Position numbers and translations under genes: made by a program. The notes under the pieces are model-generated. The model saw nothing but the letters and a program-made list of their open reading frames with translations. It was not told the origin of the DNA and made no database searches. A stretch of DNA of 64,000 nucleotides from positions 1-64,000 of the forward strand of contig WGCW01000044.1 of the NCBI GenBank assembly GCA_015493585.1. Direction: 5' to 3'. The DNA comes from Acidobacteriota bacterium (lineage in GTDB: Bacteria; Acidobacteriota; Thermoanaerobaculia; Thermoanaerobaculales; Sulfomarinibacteraceae). How positions within the stretch are numbered: position 1 is the first letter of the stretch; every line of letters starts with the position of its first letter. Below are positions 8,039-18,014 of this stretch, piece by piece.

Positions 8039-11000
8039 ATGCGTGTGCGCCACTTTTTCCGCTCGCCTGGCCTGCCGCCGAACCGGACCGCGCCGCTGCT
8101 GGAACGGGTGCGCCGGGAGGTGATCACAGGTCTTGAAGGGATCGAGACCGAAGTCTGTTTCAACGTTGCGCTCGACCGGGAGCTGAGCGCCGGGGAAACC
8201 GCCGTGCTCAGGTGGTTGCTGTCGGAGACGTTCGATCCCGCCGGGTTCGCATCCACGAGCTTCCTCGATTCGGCCCGTGGCCCCGTGCTCGAGGTCGGAC
8301 CGAGGATGACGTTCACGACCGCATGGTCGACCAACGCCGTCTCGATCTGCCACGCCTGCGGGCTCGATGCGGTCCGCAGGATCGAGCGTTCCCGGCGGTA
8401 CCTGCTGGCCGGGGTGACATCGCTCGATGCGGAGCAGGAACGCAGGTTCTTCGAACTCGTGCATGACCGGATGACCGAATGCCCCTACCCGGAACCACTG
8501 ACATCGTTCGAGACCGGCATCGAACCAGAGCCCGTGCACGTGGTTCCCGTCCTCGAGGAGGGACGGGCGGCGCTCGAGCGGCTCAACCGGATGATGGGGC
8601 TGGCGTTCGACGAGGCCGATCTTTCCTACTACACCACGCTCTTTGCCGAAAAGCTGCGCCGGAACCCAACGGACGTTGAGCTTTTTGACATCGCCCAGTC
8701 CAACAGTGAGCACTCCCGCCACTGGTTCTTCAAGGGCCGTCTCCTCATCGATGGTGAGGAGATGCCGCACTCACTGATGCAGGTCGTCAAGGCGCCACTC
8801 GACGCCAATCCGAACAACAGCGTCATCGCGTTTGCCGATAACTCGAGCTCGATCCGCGGGTTCACAACGCCGGCAGTGATCCCGGAGCGCCCGGGCCAGC
8901 CGGGTCCACTGATCTCCCGCACGCTCGACCTCGATGTCATCTTCACCGCGGAGACCCACAACTTCCCCTCCGGCGTTGCACCGTTTCCTGGAGCTGAGAC
9001 GGGATCCGGCGGACGGATCCGGGACACTCATGCCGCCGGGCGCGGGTCGCTCGTCGTGGCGGGCACCGCCGGCTATTGCGTCGGCAATCTCCAGATCCCT
9101 GGAGAACCGGTGCCGTGGGAGGACCAGACATTCGAGTATCCGCAAACCCTGGCCTCCCCGCTCGAGATCGAGATCGAGGCGTCCAACGGCGCGTCGGACT
9201 ACGGCAACAAGTTCGGCGAGCCGCTGATCGCCGGATTCACCCGGTCGTACGGGCTGAGGCTGCCGTCCGGAGAACGTCGCGAGTGGATCAAGCCGATCAT
9301 GTTTTCGGGGGGCATCGGGCTCATTGATCACCGGCATTCCCATAAGGACGATCCCGAGCCAGGCATGCTGGTCGTCAAGGTTGGCGGACCGGCGTACCGG
9401 ATTGGGATGGGCGGTGGCGCCGCATCCTCGATGGTCCAGGGGGAGAATGCGGACGAGCTCGATTTCAACGCCGTCCAGCGCGGCGATGCCGAGATGGAGC
9501 AGAAGCTCAACCGCGTGATTCGCGCCTGCTCGGAGCTTGGGGACGCCAATCCGATCGTCTCGATTCACGACCAGGGAGCCGGTGGCAACTGTAACGTTCT
9601 CAAGGAGATCGTCGCTCCAGCCGGGGCGCGCATTGAGATCCGTTCCATCCCAGTCGGTGATGAAACGCTCTCCGTGCTGGAGATCTGGGGGGCCGAGTAT
9701 CAAGAGAACGATGCGCTGCTCATCCGCCCCGGGCATGCGGAGCTCTTCCGCGCCCTGTGCGAGCGCGAGCAGGTCCCGTTCGCGTTCGTTGGAACGGTCA
9801 CCGGGGACGGCCGGATCGTTGTCCACGATGAACGGGACGATACGGCGCCGGTCGATCTCGATCTCGAGGATGTGCTCGGCGACATGCCCCGCAAGACGTT
9901 CAACCTCGAACGGATCGAGCCCGAGCTCCAACCGGTGCGTCTCCCCGGCGGGACCGGTATCCGTGAGGCGCTCGACCGGGTGCTGCGGGTGCTGGCGGTC
10001 GGCTCAAAGCGGTTCTTGACGACCAAAGTCGACCGCGCGGTGACGGGGCTCGTGGCCCGCCAGCAGTGTGCTGGCCCGCTCCAGCTCACCGTGTCCGATG
10101 TCGCCGTTATCGCGAGCAGCCACAACGCAATCACCGGAGGGGCGACGGCGATCGGCGAGCAACCGCTGAAGGGCTTGATCGATCCGGCCGCGATGGCCCG
10201 CATGAGCGTCGGCGAGGCGTTGACCAACCTGGTGTGGGCGCGCGTGACCGCGCTCGAAGACGTCCGTTGCTCGGCCAACTGGATGTGGGCGGCCAAGCTC
10301 CCCGGGGAGGGCGCGCGCCTGTGGGACGCCGCCGTCGCCATGCGGGACCTGATGCTTGAGCTGGGGATTGCCGTCGACGGCGGGAAGGACAGCCTCTCGA
10401 TGGCCGCCCTGGCCCCGGCACCGGGCGGAGGAACCGAAACGGTCAAGGCGCCGGGAGCGCTGGTCATTTCGGCGTACTGCACCTGCCCCGACATCACGGC
10501 GACGGTGACGCCGGATTTGGAGCTGCCCGGGAGCGGCCGGCTGATCCTGATCGATCTCGGATCGGGCCGGAACCGCCTCGGCGGCTCGGCGCTCGCCCAA
10601 GCTTTCGGGCAGACCGGCAACGAGGTTCCTGATGTTGACGATCCATCGCTCTTGGCGCGTAGCTTCAACGCTGTGCAGGAGCTTGTGGCAAAGGGTCTCA
10701 TCACCGCCGGCCACGACCGTTCGGACGGCGGTCTGATCACGACCCTGCTCGAGATGGCGTTTGCCGGCAACTGCGGGCTGGCCGCCGACATTCCAAGCGC
10801 AGGCGCCGGCCCGCTCGCTGCCCTCTTTGCCGAAGAGCTGGGGTTCGTGCTCGAAGTCTCCCAGGAGCATCTGGAAGAAGTAGGCGATATTCTCAAGGCC
10901 CACGATGTTCCGGCGGTGGCCATCGGCGCCACCCTCGAGGAGCCACGGATCCGGGTCCGGGCCGATGGGGAGCTCATCCTCGACGAGGACATGCGCACCC

Positions 11001-11959
11001 TGCGCGATGCATGGGAGGCGACCTCCTTTGCCCTCGAACGGTTGCAGGCGGACCCGGCGTGCGTCGAGCAGGAACGGTCCGGGCTTGCCTCGCGCACGGC
11101 CCCGGCGTTTTCACTCTCCTTCCAGCCGCAGCCCACGGCTCCCGCTCTCCTTGCCAGACGTGGCAGCTGTCCGGTCGCCGTCCTGCGGGAGGAGGGCTCC
11201 AACTCCGACCGTGAGATGGCAGCCGCCCTGGCGGCCGCCGGTTTCGAGCCGTGGGACGTGACGATGTCCGACCTCCTCGCCGGCCGGATCACGCTCGATC
11301 GCTTCCGGGGGCTCGTCGCCGTCGGCGGCTTCTCCTACGCCGATGTCCTGGACTCGGCCAAGGGGTGGGCCGGCGTCATCCGCTTCAACGAGGCGTTGCG
11401 CGAGGAGTTCAGCGCCTTTGCTGACCGGGACGACACCTTCATGCTCGGCGTCTGTAACGGCTGCCAGCTCTTTGCGCTCCTCGGTCTCGTGCCGTGGCGT
11501 GGGATCCCGGACACCGTGCAACCCCGCTTCATCCAGAACACTTCCGGACGCTTCGAGTCGCGCTTTGCCACCGTCCGCATCTTGGAGAGCCCGTCGATCT
11601 TTTTGCGCGGGATGGAAGGCTCCGTGCTCGGTATTTGGCTGCAGCACGGCGAGGGCCGGGCACACTTCCCAGATCACACCATCCTTGACAGAGTCGAAGC
11701 CGAAAAGCTGGCCCCCGTCCGGTACGCGAACGATGCGGGCGAGCCAACCGCTGACTATCCGTTCAACCCGAACGGATCGCCGCACGGCATCGCTGCGCTG
11801 ACCTCTCCGGACGGCCGCATCCTGGCGATCATGCCGCATCCCGAGCGGACCTTCCTGACGTGGCAGTGGGGATGGATGCCGCCACACTGGCGCCGGGAGC
11901 TCGAGGCCTCTCCCTGGCTCAGGTTCTTCCAGAACGCGCGTGCCTGGTGCGGAAGATGA
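8039..11959 (+). CDS. purL: phosphoribosylformylglycinamidine synthase, long single-chain form
   Basis: 1306 aa; FTAETHNFPSGVAPFPGAETGSGGRIRDTHA, IHDQGAGGNCNVLKE, C-terminal glutaminase FMLGVCNGCQLFALLG...MPHPERTF. Confidence 0.97.
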   Translation: MRVRHFFRSPGLPPNRTAPLLERVRREVITGLEGIETEVCFNVALDRELSAGETAVLRWLLSETFDPAGFASTSFLDSARGPVLEVGPRMTFTTAWSTNAVSICHACGLDAVRRIERSRRYLLAGVTSLDAEQERRFFELVHDRMTECPYPEPLTSFETGIEPEPVHVVPVLEEGRAALERLNRMMGLAFDEADLSYYTTLFAEKLRRNPTDVELFDIAQSNSEHSRHWFFKGRLLIDGEEMPHSLMQVVKAPLDANPNNSVIAFADNSSSIRGFTTPAVIPERPGQPGPLISRTLDLDVIFTAETHNFPSGVAPFPGAETGSGGRIRDTHAAGRGSLVVAGTAGYCVGNLQIPGEPVPWEDQTFEYPQTLASPLEIEIEASNGASDYGNKFGEPLIAGFTRSYGLRLPSGERREWIKPIMFSGGIGLIDHRHSHKDDPEPGMLVVKVGGPAYRIGMGGGAASSMVQGENADELDFNAVQRGDAEMEQKLNRVIRACSELGDANPIVSIHDQGAGGNCNVLKEIVAPAGARIEIRSIPVGDETLSVLEIWGAEYQENDALLIRPGHAELFRALCEREQVPFAFVGTVTGDGRIVVHDERDDTAPVDLDLEDVLGDMPRKTFNLERIEPELQPVRLPGGTGIREALDRVLRVLAVGSKRFLTTKVDRAVTGLVARQQCAGPLQLTVSDVAVIASSHNAITGGATAIGEQPLKGLIDPAAMARMSVGEALTNLVWARVTALEDVRCSANWMWAAKLPGEGARLWDAAVAMRDLMLELGIAVDGGKDSLSMAALAPAPGGGTETVKAPGALVISAYCTCPDITATVTPDLELPGSGRLILIDLGSGRNRLGGSALAQAFGQTGNEVPDVDDPSLLARSFNAVQELVAKGLITAGHDRSDGGLITTLLEMAFAGNCGLAADIPSAGAGPLAALFAEELGFVLEVSQEHLEEVGDILKAHDVPAVAIGATLEEPRIRVRADGELILDEDMRTLRDAWEATSFALERLQADPACVEQERSGLASRTAPAFSLSFQPQPTAPALLARRGSCPVAVLREEGSNSDREMAAALAAAGFEPWDVTMSDLLAGRITLDRFRGLVAVGGFSYADVLDSAKGWAGVIRFNEALREEFSAFADRDDTFMLGVCNGCQLFALLGLVPWRGIPDTVQPRFIQNTSGRFESRFATVRILESPSIFLRGMEGSVLGIWLQHGEGRAHFPDHTILDRVEAEKLAPVRYANDAGEPTADYPFNPNGSPHGIAALTSPDGRILAIMPHPERTFLTWQWGWMPPHWRRELEASPWLRFFQNARAWCGR

Positions 11960-12029
11960 CGCGGGAGGGGGATTCGTGCGATCATGTGAAAAACCGGACG
12001 ATGCGTTCCGGCATTTCGACATGAGGTGA

Positions 12030-13325
12030 ATGACGGTGGAGAGCAACGGCTTTGGCTGGGAACGGCGCAGTGGGCCCCGAGTGCCGCTCTCGGGCGAGCT
12101 CGTGATCTTCGTCGAGAGTACCGGCCAGTTCCTCGAACGGCATGGAAAAGATATTTCCGAGGGGGGGATGTTCCTCGAAAGCCCTGCGCCTCCTCCTCCA
12201 GGAACCCGTCTGCGCTTCCTGATTCAACCATCTGGAGGTTCGGGGCTGATCCGGGGGCTTGCCGAGGTCGCCTGGCGGCGTCAGGAGGCCGAGGGACCGG
12301 ACCGCCCGGCCGGCATGGGCCTGCGCTTCCTCAGCATGAACCCCGAGGGCCAGGCGTTGATCCGCCGGCTGGTCGCCGAGCGCGCTGGGACTCCTCCTCC
12401 GGCGATACAGCCAGAACCTGAGCTCGAAGAACCATTTCCCGTCGAGCCTGAGCCGGTTCCTCCCTCGTCCCACCCCGCCGAGGATGTCTTCGAAGAGGCT
12501 CCATCACAGTCCGCACCAGAACCCGCCGTCGAAGAGGAGGAGCCTGAGGAGCCGGAGACGCTCCTCGATCGGCCGCTCCCCGAGATCGGCCGGCCGTTCG
12601 GGTACGACGAGCATCAAGCCTCCCGGCGCCGCAGGAAGGTCCGGCTCATGACAGCCATGATCATCCTCGGCATCGTCGTCTTGGCCGGTCTCGCGGCGTG
12701 GTACATGGGGTGGTTGGGCTCCACTGGTGTAGCGCTCAGAACCGTGACGGCACACCGGGAGGTTGCGCAGCGGGGATCGAACATGACAGGCGTGACGACG
12801 GCGGAGCGGATGCCGCCGGCATCCGCCACACCTGCAGCAGCCCCGGCGGCTGGCCCAACCGCCTCTGCCCCGGCGGCCGCGGCCCCAACATCGACACCAA
12901 TGCCCACCGCAACGGCCACACGAGGGCCGAACCCATCGCCAACCCCGGCCCGTGTTCCCACGCCGCCGCCTCCCCCGCCGCCGGCACATGCAATTCGCTC
13001 GATCCGGTGGGCCCGGTTTTCGGGGGGCACGACCGTTCGCATCGTCCCGGCAGGCGCGTTGACGCCGGGGCAGGTGCATCTCGTTCGGCTCGACGATCCT
13101 CCCCGTGTGCTCGTGCGCATCCGCGGCATCCGGTCGCCCTACCCAAAGCCGGTGATCCAGGTTGGAACTTCGGAGCTTCAGAGGATGCGCGTTTGGCTGC
13201 ACCGAGAGCTCTCGCCCCCCGAGCTCTACGTCGTACTCGATCTGAAACGGGCGGGCCTTGGTGTGACGGAGCACCTGAAGCGGAGCACGATCATCGTCAC
13301 GCTGAGCCGGCCGCGCGCCCGCTAG
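12030..13325 (+). CDS. PilZ domain - TM - Pro/Ala linker - AMIN-like domain protein
   Basis: N-term PilZ motifs RRSGPR and DISEGGMFLE; one TM (LMTAMIILGIVVLAGLAAWYMGWL); P/A/T-rich linker; C-term ...DDPPRVLVRIRGI...LYVVLDLKRAG... AMIN-like. Confidence 0.7.
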   Translation: MTVESNGFGWERRSGPRVPLSGELVIFVESTGQFLERHGKDISEGGMFLESPAPPPPGTRLRFLIQPSGGSGLIRGLAEVAWRRQEAEGPDRPAGMGLRFLSMNPEGQALIRRLVAERAGTPPPAIQPEPELEEPFPVEPEPVPPSSHPAEDVFEEAPSQSAPEPAVEEEEPEEPETLLDRPLPEIGRPFGYDEHQASRRRRKVRLMTAMIILGIVVLAGLAAWYMGWLGSTGVALRTVTAHREVAQRGSNMTGVTTAERMPPASATPAAAPAAGPTASAPAAAAPTSTPMPTATATRGPNPSPTPARVPTPPPPPPPAHAIRSIRWARFSGGTTVRIVPAGALTPGQVHLVRLDDPPRVLVRIRGIRSPYPKPVIQVGTSELQRMRVWLHRELSPPELYVVLDLKRAGLGVTEHLKRSTIIVTLSRPRAR

Positions 13326-13394
13326 CCGGCGCGTGCGCACCACGTGTTCCGCTGGCCGCATGGTAGAATCTGCGCCGCTGGGAGTGGAGGACGT

Positions 13395-14714
13395 ATGCCA
13401 CAGTTGAACCCCGGGGAGCTCGAAATCGACCTGTTTTGTAAGGGTCTGAAGATTGATCCATCGTGCCGGCTCGACCGGGATGCGCGCCTGTTTGCGAGGA
13501 CCCGTGCCGGTCTGGGGTCCGGGCTTGAGATCGTCATTCCGGGGGATCTCAAAGATATCTGGATGAACGTTCCGGTCGAGGAGGATTTCTGCGCCCTGTC
13601 TCCCTACGTCATGCGGTTTACCGAGATGCTCGGCTACCACGTCGTCGACACCCGGTCCGGCCAGACGTACAGCGTCGAGATCCCAGAGACGCCGTCGTGG
13701 TACGAACGGAAGACATCGTCCGGTGTTCCCATGTCTCGCATCGGCGTGCTGCAGGGCACGTACCTCGGCATCTACATCTCGGAGGCGTGCATGTTCTGGA
13801 CGCCTCAGGAGAACGCGAACTGCAAGTTCTGCACGTCCGGCGTCAACGTCGGCGTCAACGAGCTGACGCGGAAGCGGGTTCGTGACGTCGTCGAGGTCGC
13901 CCGTGCGGCCAAGGAAGAGTCCGGTGTCACGTTCACCCACTTCAACGCCGGGTATCAATGGGAAGACATGCCGGAGCACACGCGGGCGCACGGTCTCAAC
14001 CGTGCGGCGCCGTTCGTCAAGGCGGTCCGCGAGGAGGTTGGCGGCTTCATCGGCGTCCAGGTCGCACCGGTCTTACCCCGTGATCACTGGAAATACGACT
14101 GGTTGACCGAGCTGGGCACTGACCACTTCTCGTTCTGCTACGAGTTCCACAACCCGGAGTACTTCAAGAAGTTCTGTCCGGGCAAGTACGGACACTTGGG
14201 GCAAGATGCCTTCTTCCGCGCCCTGGAGTACACGTCCAAGCTCCTCGGCAAAGGGAAGGTCTCCGGAGAGATCATCGCGGGCCTCGAACCGATCGAGGAC
14301 ACGCTCAAGGCGATCGACTACATCACGTCGGCCGGTGCCTTCCCGACGGTCTGCATTTTCAGGCCGTTGATCGGCGCCGATCTCGAACACTATCCCTCTC
14401 CTTCGTACGAGGACATGCGGCGCGTCTTCGAGCACATGTGGCGTGCGATGGTCCGGAACAAGATTCCGATCGAAATCGTCCCGAACATCGAGGTCAGCTT
14501 GGTCGTCCAGCCCGGCGATGCCGCCTATCTCGTGCCCAGGGACCGCACGTGGAAGGCGTACCGGCGGCGGAATGCCATGCTGAGAAAACTCGCCAAGCCG
14601 GTGGTCTGGTGGAAGATGAAGCCACATCCGGTCAAGGCCTCCGCTACTGACCATCCGAAGCTTCCGCCGGCTCCATCTGCCGCGCCGAAACCCGGGTCCG
14701 AGGCAGCGGCGTGA
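13395..14714 (+). CDS. radical SAM family protein with atypical CX10CX2C cluster motif
   Basis: ATG at 13395 (track start 13344 is upstream of the SD); ISEACMFWTPQENANCKFCTSGVNVG followed by a TIM-barrel-like sequence. Confidence 0.7.
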   Translation: MPQLNPGELEIDLFCKGLKIDPSCRLDRDARLFARTRAGLGSGLEIVIPGDLKDIWMNVPVEEDFCALSPYVMRFTEMLGYHVVDTRSGQTYSVEIPETPSWYERKTSSGVPMSRIGVLQGTYLGIYISEACMFWTPQENANCKFCTSGVNVGVNELTRKRVRDVVEVARAAKEESGVTFTHFNAGYQWEDMPEHTRAHGLNRAAPFVKAVREEVGGFIGVQVAPVLPRDHWKYDWLTELGTDHFSFCYEFHNPEYFKKFCPGKYGHLGQDAFFRALEYTSKLLGKGKVSGEIIAGLEPIEDTLKAIDYITSAGAFPTVCIFRPLIGADLEHYPSPSYEDMRRVFEHMWRAMVRNKIPIEIVPNIEVSLVVQPGDAAYLVPRDRTWKAYRRRNAMLRKLAKPVVWWKMKPHPVKASATDHPKLPPAPSAAPKPGSEAAA

Positions 14715-15142
14715 TCGTCAACATCACGGACGAGGGTGTCGAAGACGCGATGGCCACTGCCGCCGCGTTACCTGGCGGGCTGGACGTCTGGCGCCGTTTG
14801 CGCGATGGATCCGAACCTTTTCTGATCATTCCGGGCCGGACCGGCCTCGAGTGGGGCGTCGACAACCGGATCAAGGACGCGCCGAACCGGGCACGGCTCA
14901 AGCTGTTCGTTCCGGAAGGCCGGGCCGGCCTCGTCGTCCTTGTGGCGTTCAAGATTTCGCAGATCGCTTGGTCCCGCGACCGGTACGCCTACGGTGTGTG
15001 GGAAATCCCCGTTTCCGGTGGGAAGGCCACCCCAGATCCCGCCCATCTCGAGGCGTGGATTGCGTTTCAGCTGGCCGGCTTCCATCCGGAGCGCCGCCCG
15101 GAAACCTTGATCCGTCAGATCAGCTACGATATCCCCGATTGA
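14711..15142 (+). CDS. hypothetical protein, translationally coupled to radical SAM gene
   Basis: GTG start overlaps upstream TGA stop (GTGA); 143 aa, no recognised motif. Confidence 0.65.
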   Translation: MIVNITDEGVEDAMATAAALPGGLDVWRRLRDGSEPFLIIPGRTGLEWGVDNRIKDAPNRARLKLFVPEGRAGLVVLVAFKISQIAWSRDRYAYGVWEIPVSGGKATPDPAHLEAWIAFQLAGFHPERRPETLIRQISYDIPD

Positions 15143-15164
15143 GATCAAGAACCGCCGCTGGCCG

Positions 15165-16523
15165 TCATCCGGCTGACGATGGCCGCAGCAGGCCGGCAAG
15201 ATCGGACACGCGGGCGATGGGGATCGTGCCGGCGTTCGTGTCCGCCGTGCCCTGCCGGGCGGGGATCGCGAAGCGTCCAAACCCCATTGCGGCCGCTTCA
15301 CGCAGCCGGTCTTCAGCGCGGCTGACGGCGCGCACCTCTCCCAGCAGCCCGATCTCGCCGAAGATGGCCAGGTCCTCGGGGAGAGGACGATCCGCTGCAG
15401 ACGACAGCAGCGCCGCCGTCACGGCGAGGTCGAGCGCGGGCTCCCGCAGCGACAACCCGCCGACGATGTTGACGAAGACATCCCGCTCGCCGAACGCAGC
15501 CCCCGTGGTGCGCTCCGCCACGGCGAGGAGCAGCGCCAGCCGGGATGGATCAAATCCCTGTGCGACACGGCGCGGGGTCCCCAGGCGTGACGGCGTCACC
15601 AGCGCCTGGACCTCGACGAGCAACGGTGAGGTTCCCTCGATCGCGACGGCGACGGCCGATCCGGGCGCACCGGCTTGCCGGTCGTCGAGCAGCCAGGCCG
15701 AGGGGTTGTGGACCTCCTCGAGGCCGTGACCGGTCATCGAGAAGAGGGCGAGCTCTGCGACCGTGCCGAAACGGTTCTTGCCCGCCCGGAGGATGCGCAG
15801 ATCGTGACCCGGTTCCCCGTCCATCGAGAGCACGACGTCGACGAGGTGCTCGAGCAGCTTGGGACCGGCGATCATCCCCGCCTTGGTAACGTGGCCGGCG
15901 AGCAGAACGGGGACATCCGTTGTTTTCGCCAGCTCCTGGAAACGGGCGGCGGCCTGACGGACCTGGCCGACGGAGCCCGCCGGGGCGTCGATCTCGTCGA
16001 CCGTCATCGTCTGAATCGAGTCGACGATGACGGCGGCCGGGCTCATGCCGTCGAGCCGTCCGAGCACCGCCGAGCAGGAGGTCTCCGGCAGGAGGAGCAC
16101 CTCAGGGTGATCAACGCCGAGACGCCGCGCGCGCATGGCCACCTGTTGGGCCGACTCCTCGCCGCTGACGTAGAGGACCGGTGAGCTGGAGCCGGCAAGC
16201 TGGCCCGCCATCTGAAGCATGAACGTTGACTTGCCGATGCCCGGTGCTCCGGCCAGCAGCACGATCGAGCCCGCAACGAGCCCGCCGCCCAACACGCGAT
16301 CCAGGCCTTCGATGTGCGTTGGCCTGCGGACCTGGACCTGGGCTGCAGCTTGATTGACCGGAATGGGCGTGACCGCATCCCGGCGGGTCCGCGAGGCCCG
16401 CCCTTTCTTCGAAGGCTCTGGAGCTGCTGCGAAGCTGTTCCAGGCGCCGCACCCAGGGCAGCGTCCAAGCCACTTTCGCGACTCGTAGCCGCACTCGGTG
16501 CAGAAGTAGAGCTCCCGGCTCAC
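15165..16523 (-). CDS. radA: DNA repair protein RadA
   Basis: N-term zinc finger CTECGYESRKWLGRCPGCGAWNS, Walker A GAPGIGKST, KNRFG motif, Lon-like C-term. Confidence 0.97.
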   Translation of the reverse strand: MSRELYFCTECGYESRKWLGRCPGCGAWNSFAAAPEPSKKGRASRTRRDAVTPIPVNQAAAQVQVRRPTHIEGLDRVLGGGLVAGSIVLLAGAPGIGKSTFMLQMAGQLAGSSSPVLYVSGEESAQQVAMRARRLGVDHPEVLLLPETSCSAVLGRLDGMSPAAVIVDSIQTMTVDEIDAPAGSVGQVRQAAARFQELAKTTDVPVLLAGHVTKAGMIAGPKLLEHLVDVVLSMDGEPGHDLRILRAGKNRFGTVAELALFSMTGHGLEEVHNPSAWLLDDRQAGAPGSAVAVAIEGTSPLLVEVQALVTPSRLGTPRRVAQGFDPSRLALLLAVAERTTGAAFGERDVFVNIVGGLSLREPALDLAVTAALLSSAADRPLPEDLAIFGEIGLLGEVRAVSRAEDRLREAAAMGFGRFAIPARQGTADTNAGTIPIARVSDLAGLLRPSSAG

Positions 16524-16529
16524 CCGGCG

Positions 16530-18014
16530 TCAGAAGCCCTTGCCCGCCAGGCCAAGCATGTACTTCATGTCTTCATCGGTCCAGGTCAATCCGGCGCCAA
16601 GCAAGATACTCGAGTGCGCGGCGTACGTCGGATCGTCCCAGCCAGCCGTCAGGAACATGTTCCGGTTGAGGTAGAACCGGCTCTCGAACCGGATGTGTGG
16701 CGAGTTGCTCTCCTTGCGGCTAAAGTCCCACGCTTCGAGGCTGAGCCGCATCGGGTGGTGGAGCACGGTGATGTTCTGATCGATGCCAACCCCGCCACGC
16801 GACTCGAAAAGACCTGCACGAACGATGGTGTTGGGGAGTAAACGGTACCCCATTTGCGCGTTGAACGCACTGGAGTACTCGTCCTGTTTGGTCGTCGTCC
16901 TGGTGTAGGTCTCGCTATGGCCGTTGCCGTAATCCGTCGTGACCGTTTCCACCTTCGTCTTGAGCCGTCCAAACGGCGGATCAACGTACTCGATCCGGAA
17001 GAATCGCCGTTGATCGGTCCACAGATCGAAGCCGAAGGTCGAACGCGATTCGCTGACGTTCGGCAACGATTCTCCAGACAGCGTCATGTTGAGGTGATAG
17101 CGTTGGAAACGTCCAACGGTATTCTGGAACGTCTTGACACCGCCCTGAATCGACTTCAACGTATCGTTGACATTGTCCACGGTGGTATCGTCGTTGATCA
17201 GCTTGCCGATGCTCCCCTGTCCTTTGGCGATCTTGGTCGTGATGGTGTTGAGGTTGTTCGCCGTCACCTTGAGCCGGGCCGTCAGGTCACGGATATTGTC
17301 GATCGAATCGTGCACGCCGGGACGGTTCTCCTCGACGGTCCGGTCGAGGGCGTCGGCGAGCTTGGCGATCTTGTCGGCCAGCCTTGGCAGCTCCTGTTTG
17401 AGCTCAGCCGAAAAGTCGCGGAAGTTCGCGGTCGTCGCGCCGACGTTGGCCTGATTGGCCTTGATCAGATCCTTGAGCGAGGCGGTGAGCTCCCGGACAT
17501 TGTCGATGATCTCATCGAGCTTTTCGGCGCCCTGCTGGCCGCCGATCGACTGCCGGAGGGCAAAGGTGACCTGTTTGACATCGTCGCCGATCGCTGAGGC
17601 CTTTTGCAGCACGTCATCGAAGCTGGGAGCCGCCACACCGTTGAGCGGCGTCCCGGGCTGAAGCAACGGTGCGTTTGGATTGCCCGGCAAGACCTCGACG
17701 TACTTGTCACCGAGCATGCCCAGACTGACGATCCTGGCAGACGCGCCTTGGTGTAACCGGACATCAGGATCGAGCGAGAGAATCAGCTCGGCCCGGCCGT
17801 CCTTGAGGAAGATCCTCGTGACCTTGCCCACGCGGACCCCTGCGATGCGGACGTCGGATTTCTTGTCGACGCCCGCGACCGATGGAAAGTAGGCGCTGAC
17901 GACCTGCCGGTGCCCCCGTTCTCCAATCGGAATGTCCTGAATCTTGATGATGAAGATTCCAAGGATGATCAAGCCGATAAGCATGAAGAGGCCAATTTTT
18001 GCAGCTGGAGTCAT
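16530..18014 (-). CDS. MCE/MlaD-family lipid transport substrate-binding protein
   Basis: N-term TM then MCE domain VRIAGVRVGKVTRIFL...LGMLGDKYVEVLPG; in mla gene order. Confidence 0.9.
   Translation of the reverse strand: MTPAAKIGLFMLIGLIILGIFIIKIQDIPIGERGHRQVVSAYFPSVAGVDKKSDVRIAGVRVGKVTRIFLKDGRAELILSLDPDVRLHQGASARIVSLGMLGDKYVEVLPGNPNAPLLQPGTPLNGVAAPSFDDVLQKASAIGDDVKQVTFALRQSIGGQQGAEKLDEIIDNVRELTASLKDLIKANQANVGATTANFRDFSAELKQELPRLADKIAKLADALDRTVEENRPGVHDSIDNIRDLTARLKVTANNLNTITTKIAKGQGSIGKLINDDTTVDNVNDTLKSIQGGVKTFQNTVGRFQRYHLNMTLSGESLPNVSESRSTFGFDLWTDQRRFFRIEYVDPPFGRLKTKVETVTTDYGNGHSETYTRTTTKQDEYSSAFNAQMGYRLLPNTIVRAGLFESRGGVGIDQNITVLHHPMRLSLEAWDFSRKESNSPHIRFESRFYLNRNMFLTAGWDDPTYAAHSSILLGAGLTWTDEDMKYMLGLAGKGF

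Noticed and set aside
9700-11292. 530-aa minus-strand ORF inside purL
   Set aside because: Ser/Arg/Pro-rich antisense reading of an unambiguous purL.
12504-13991. 495-aa minus-strand ORF across the PilZ and radical SAM genes
   Set aside because: Spans two coding genes and their intergenic gap; composition is typical of antisense reading.
13395-15142. RiPP biosynthesis locus
   Set aside because: No precursor-like small ORF, RRE domain, peptidase or transporter recognised beside the radical SAM gene.
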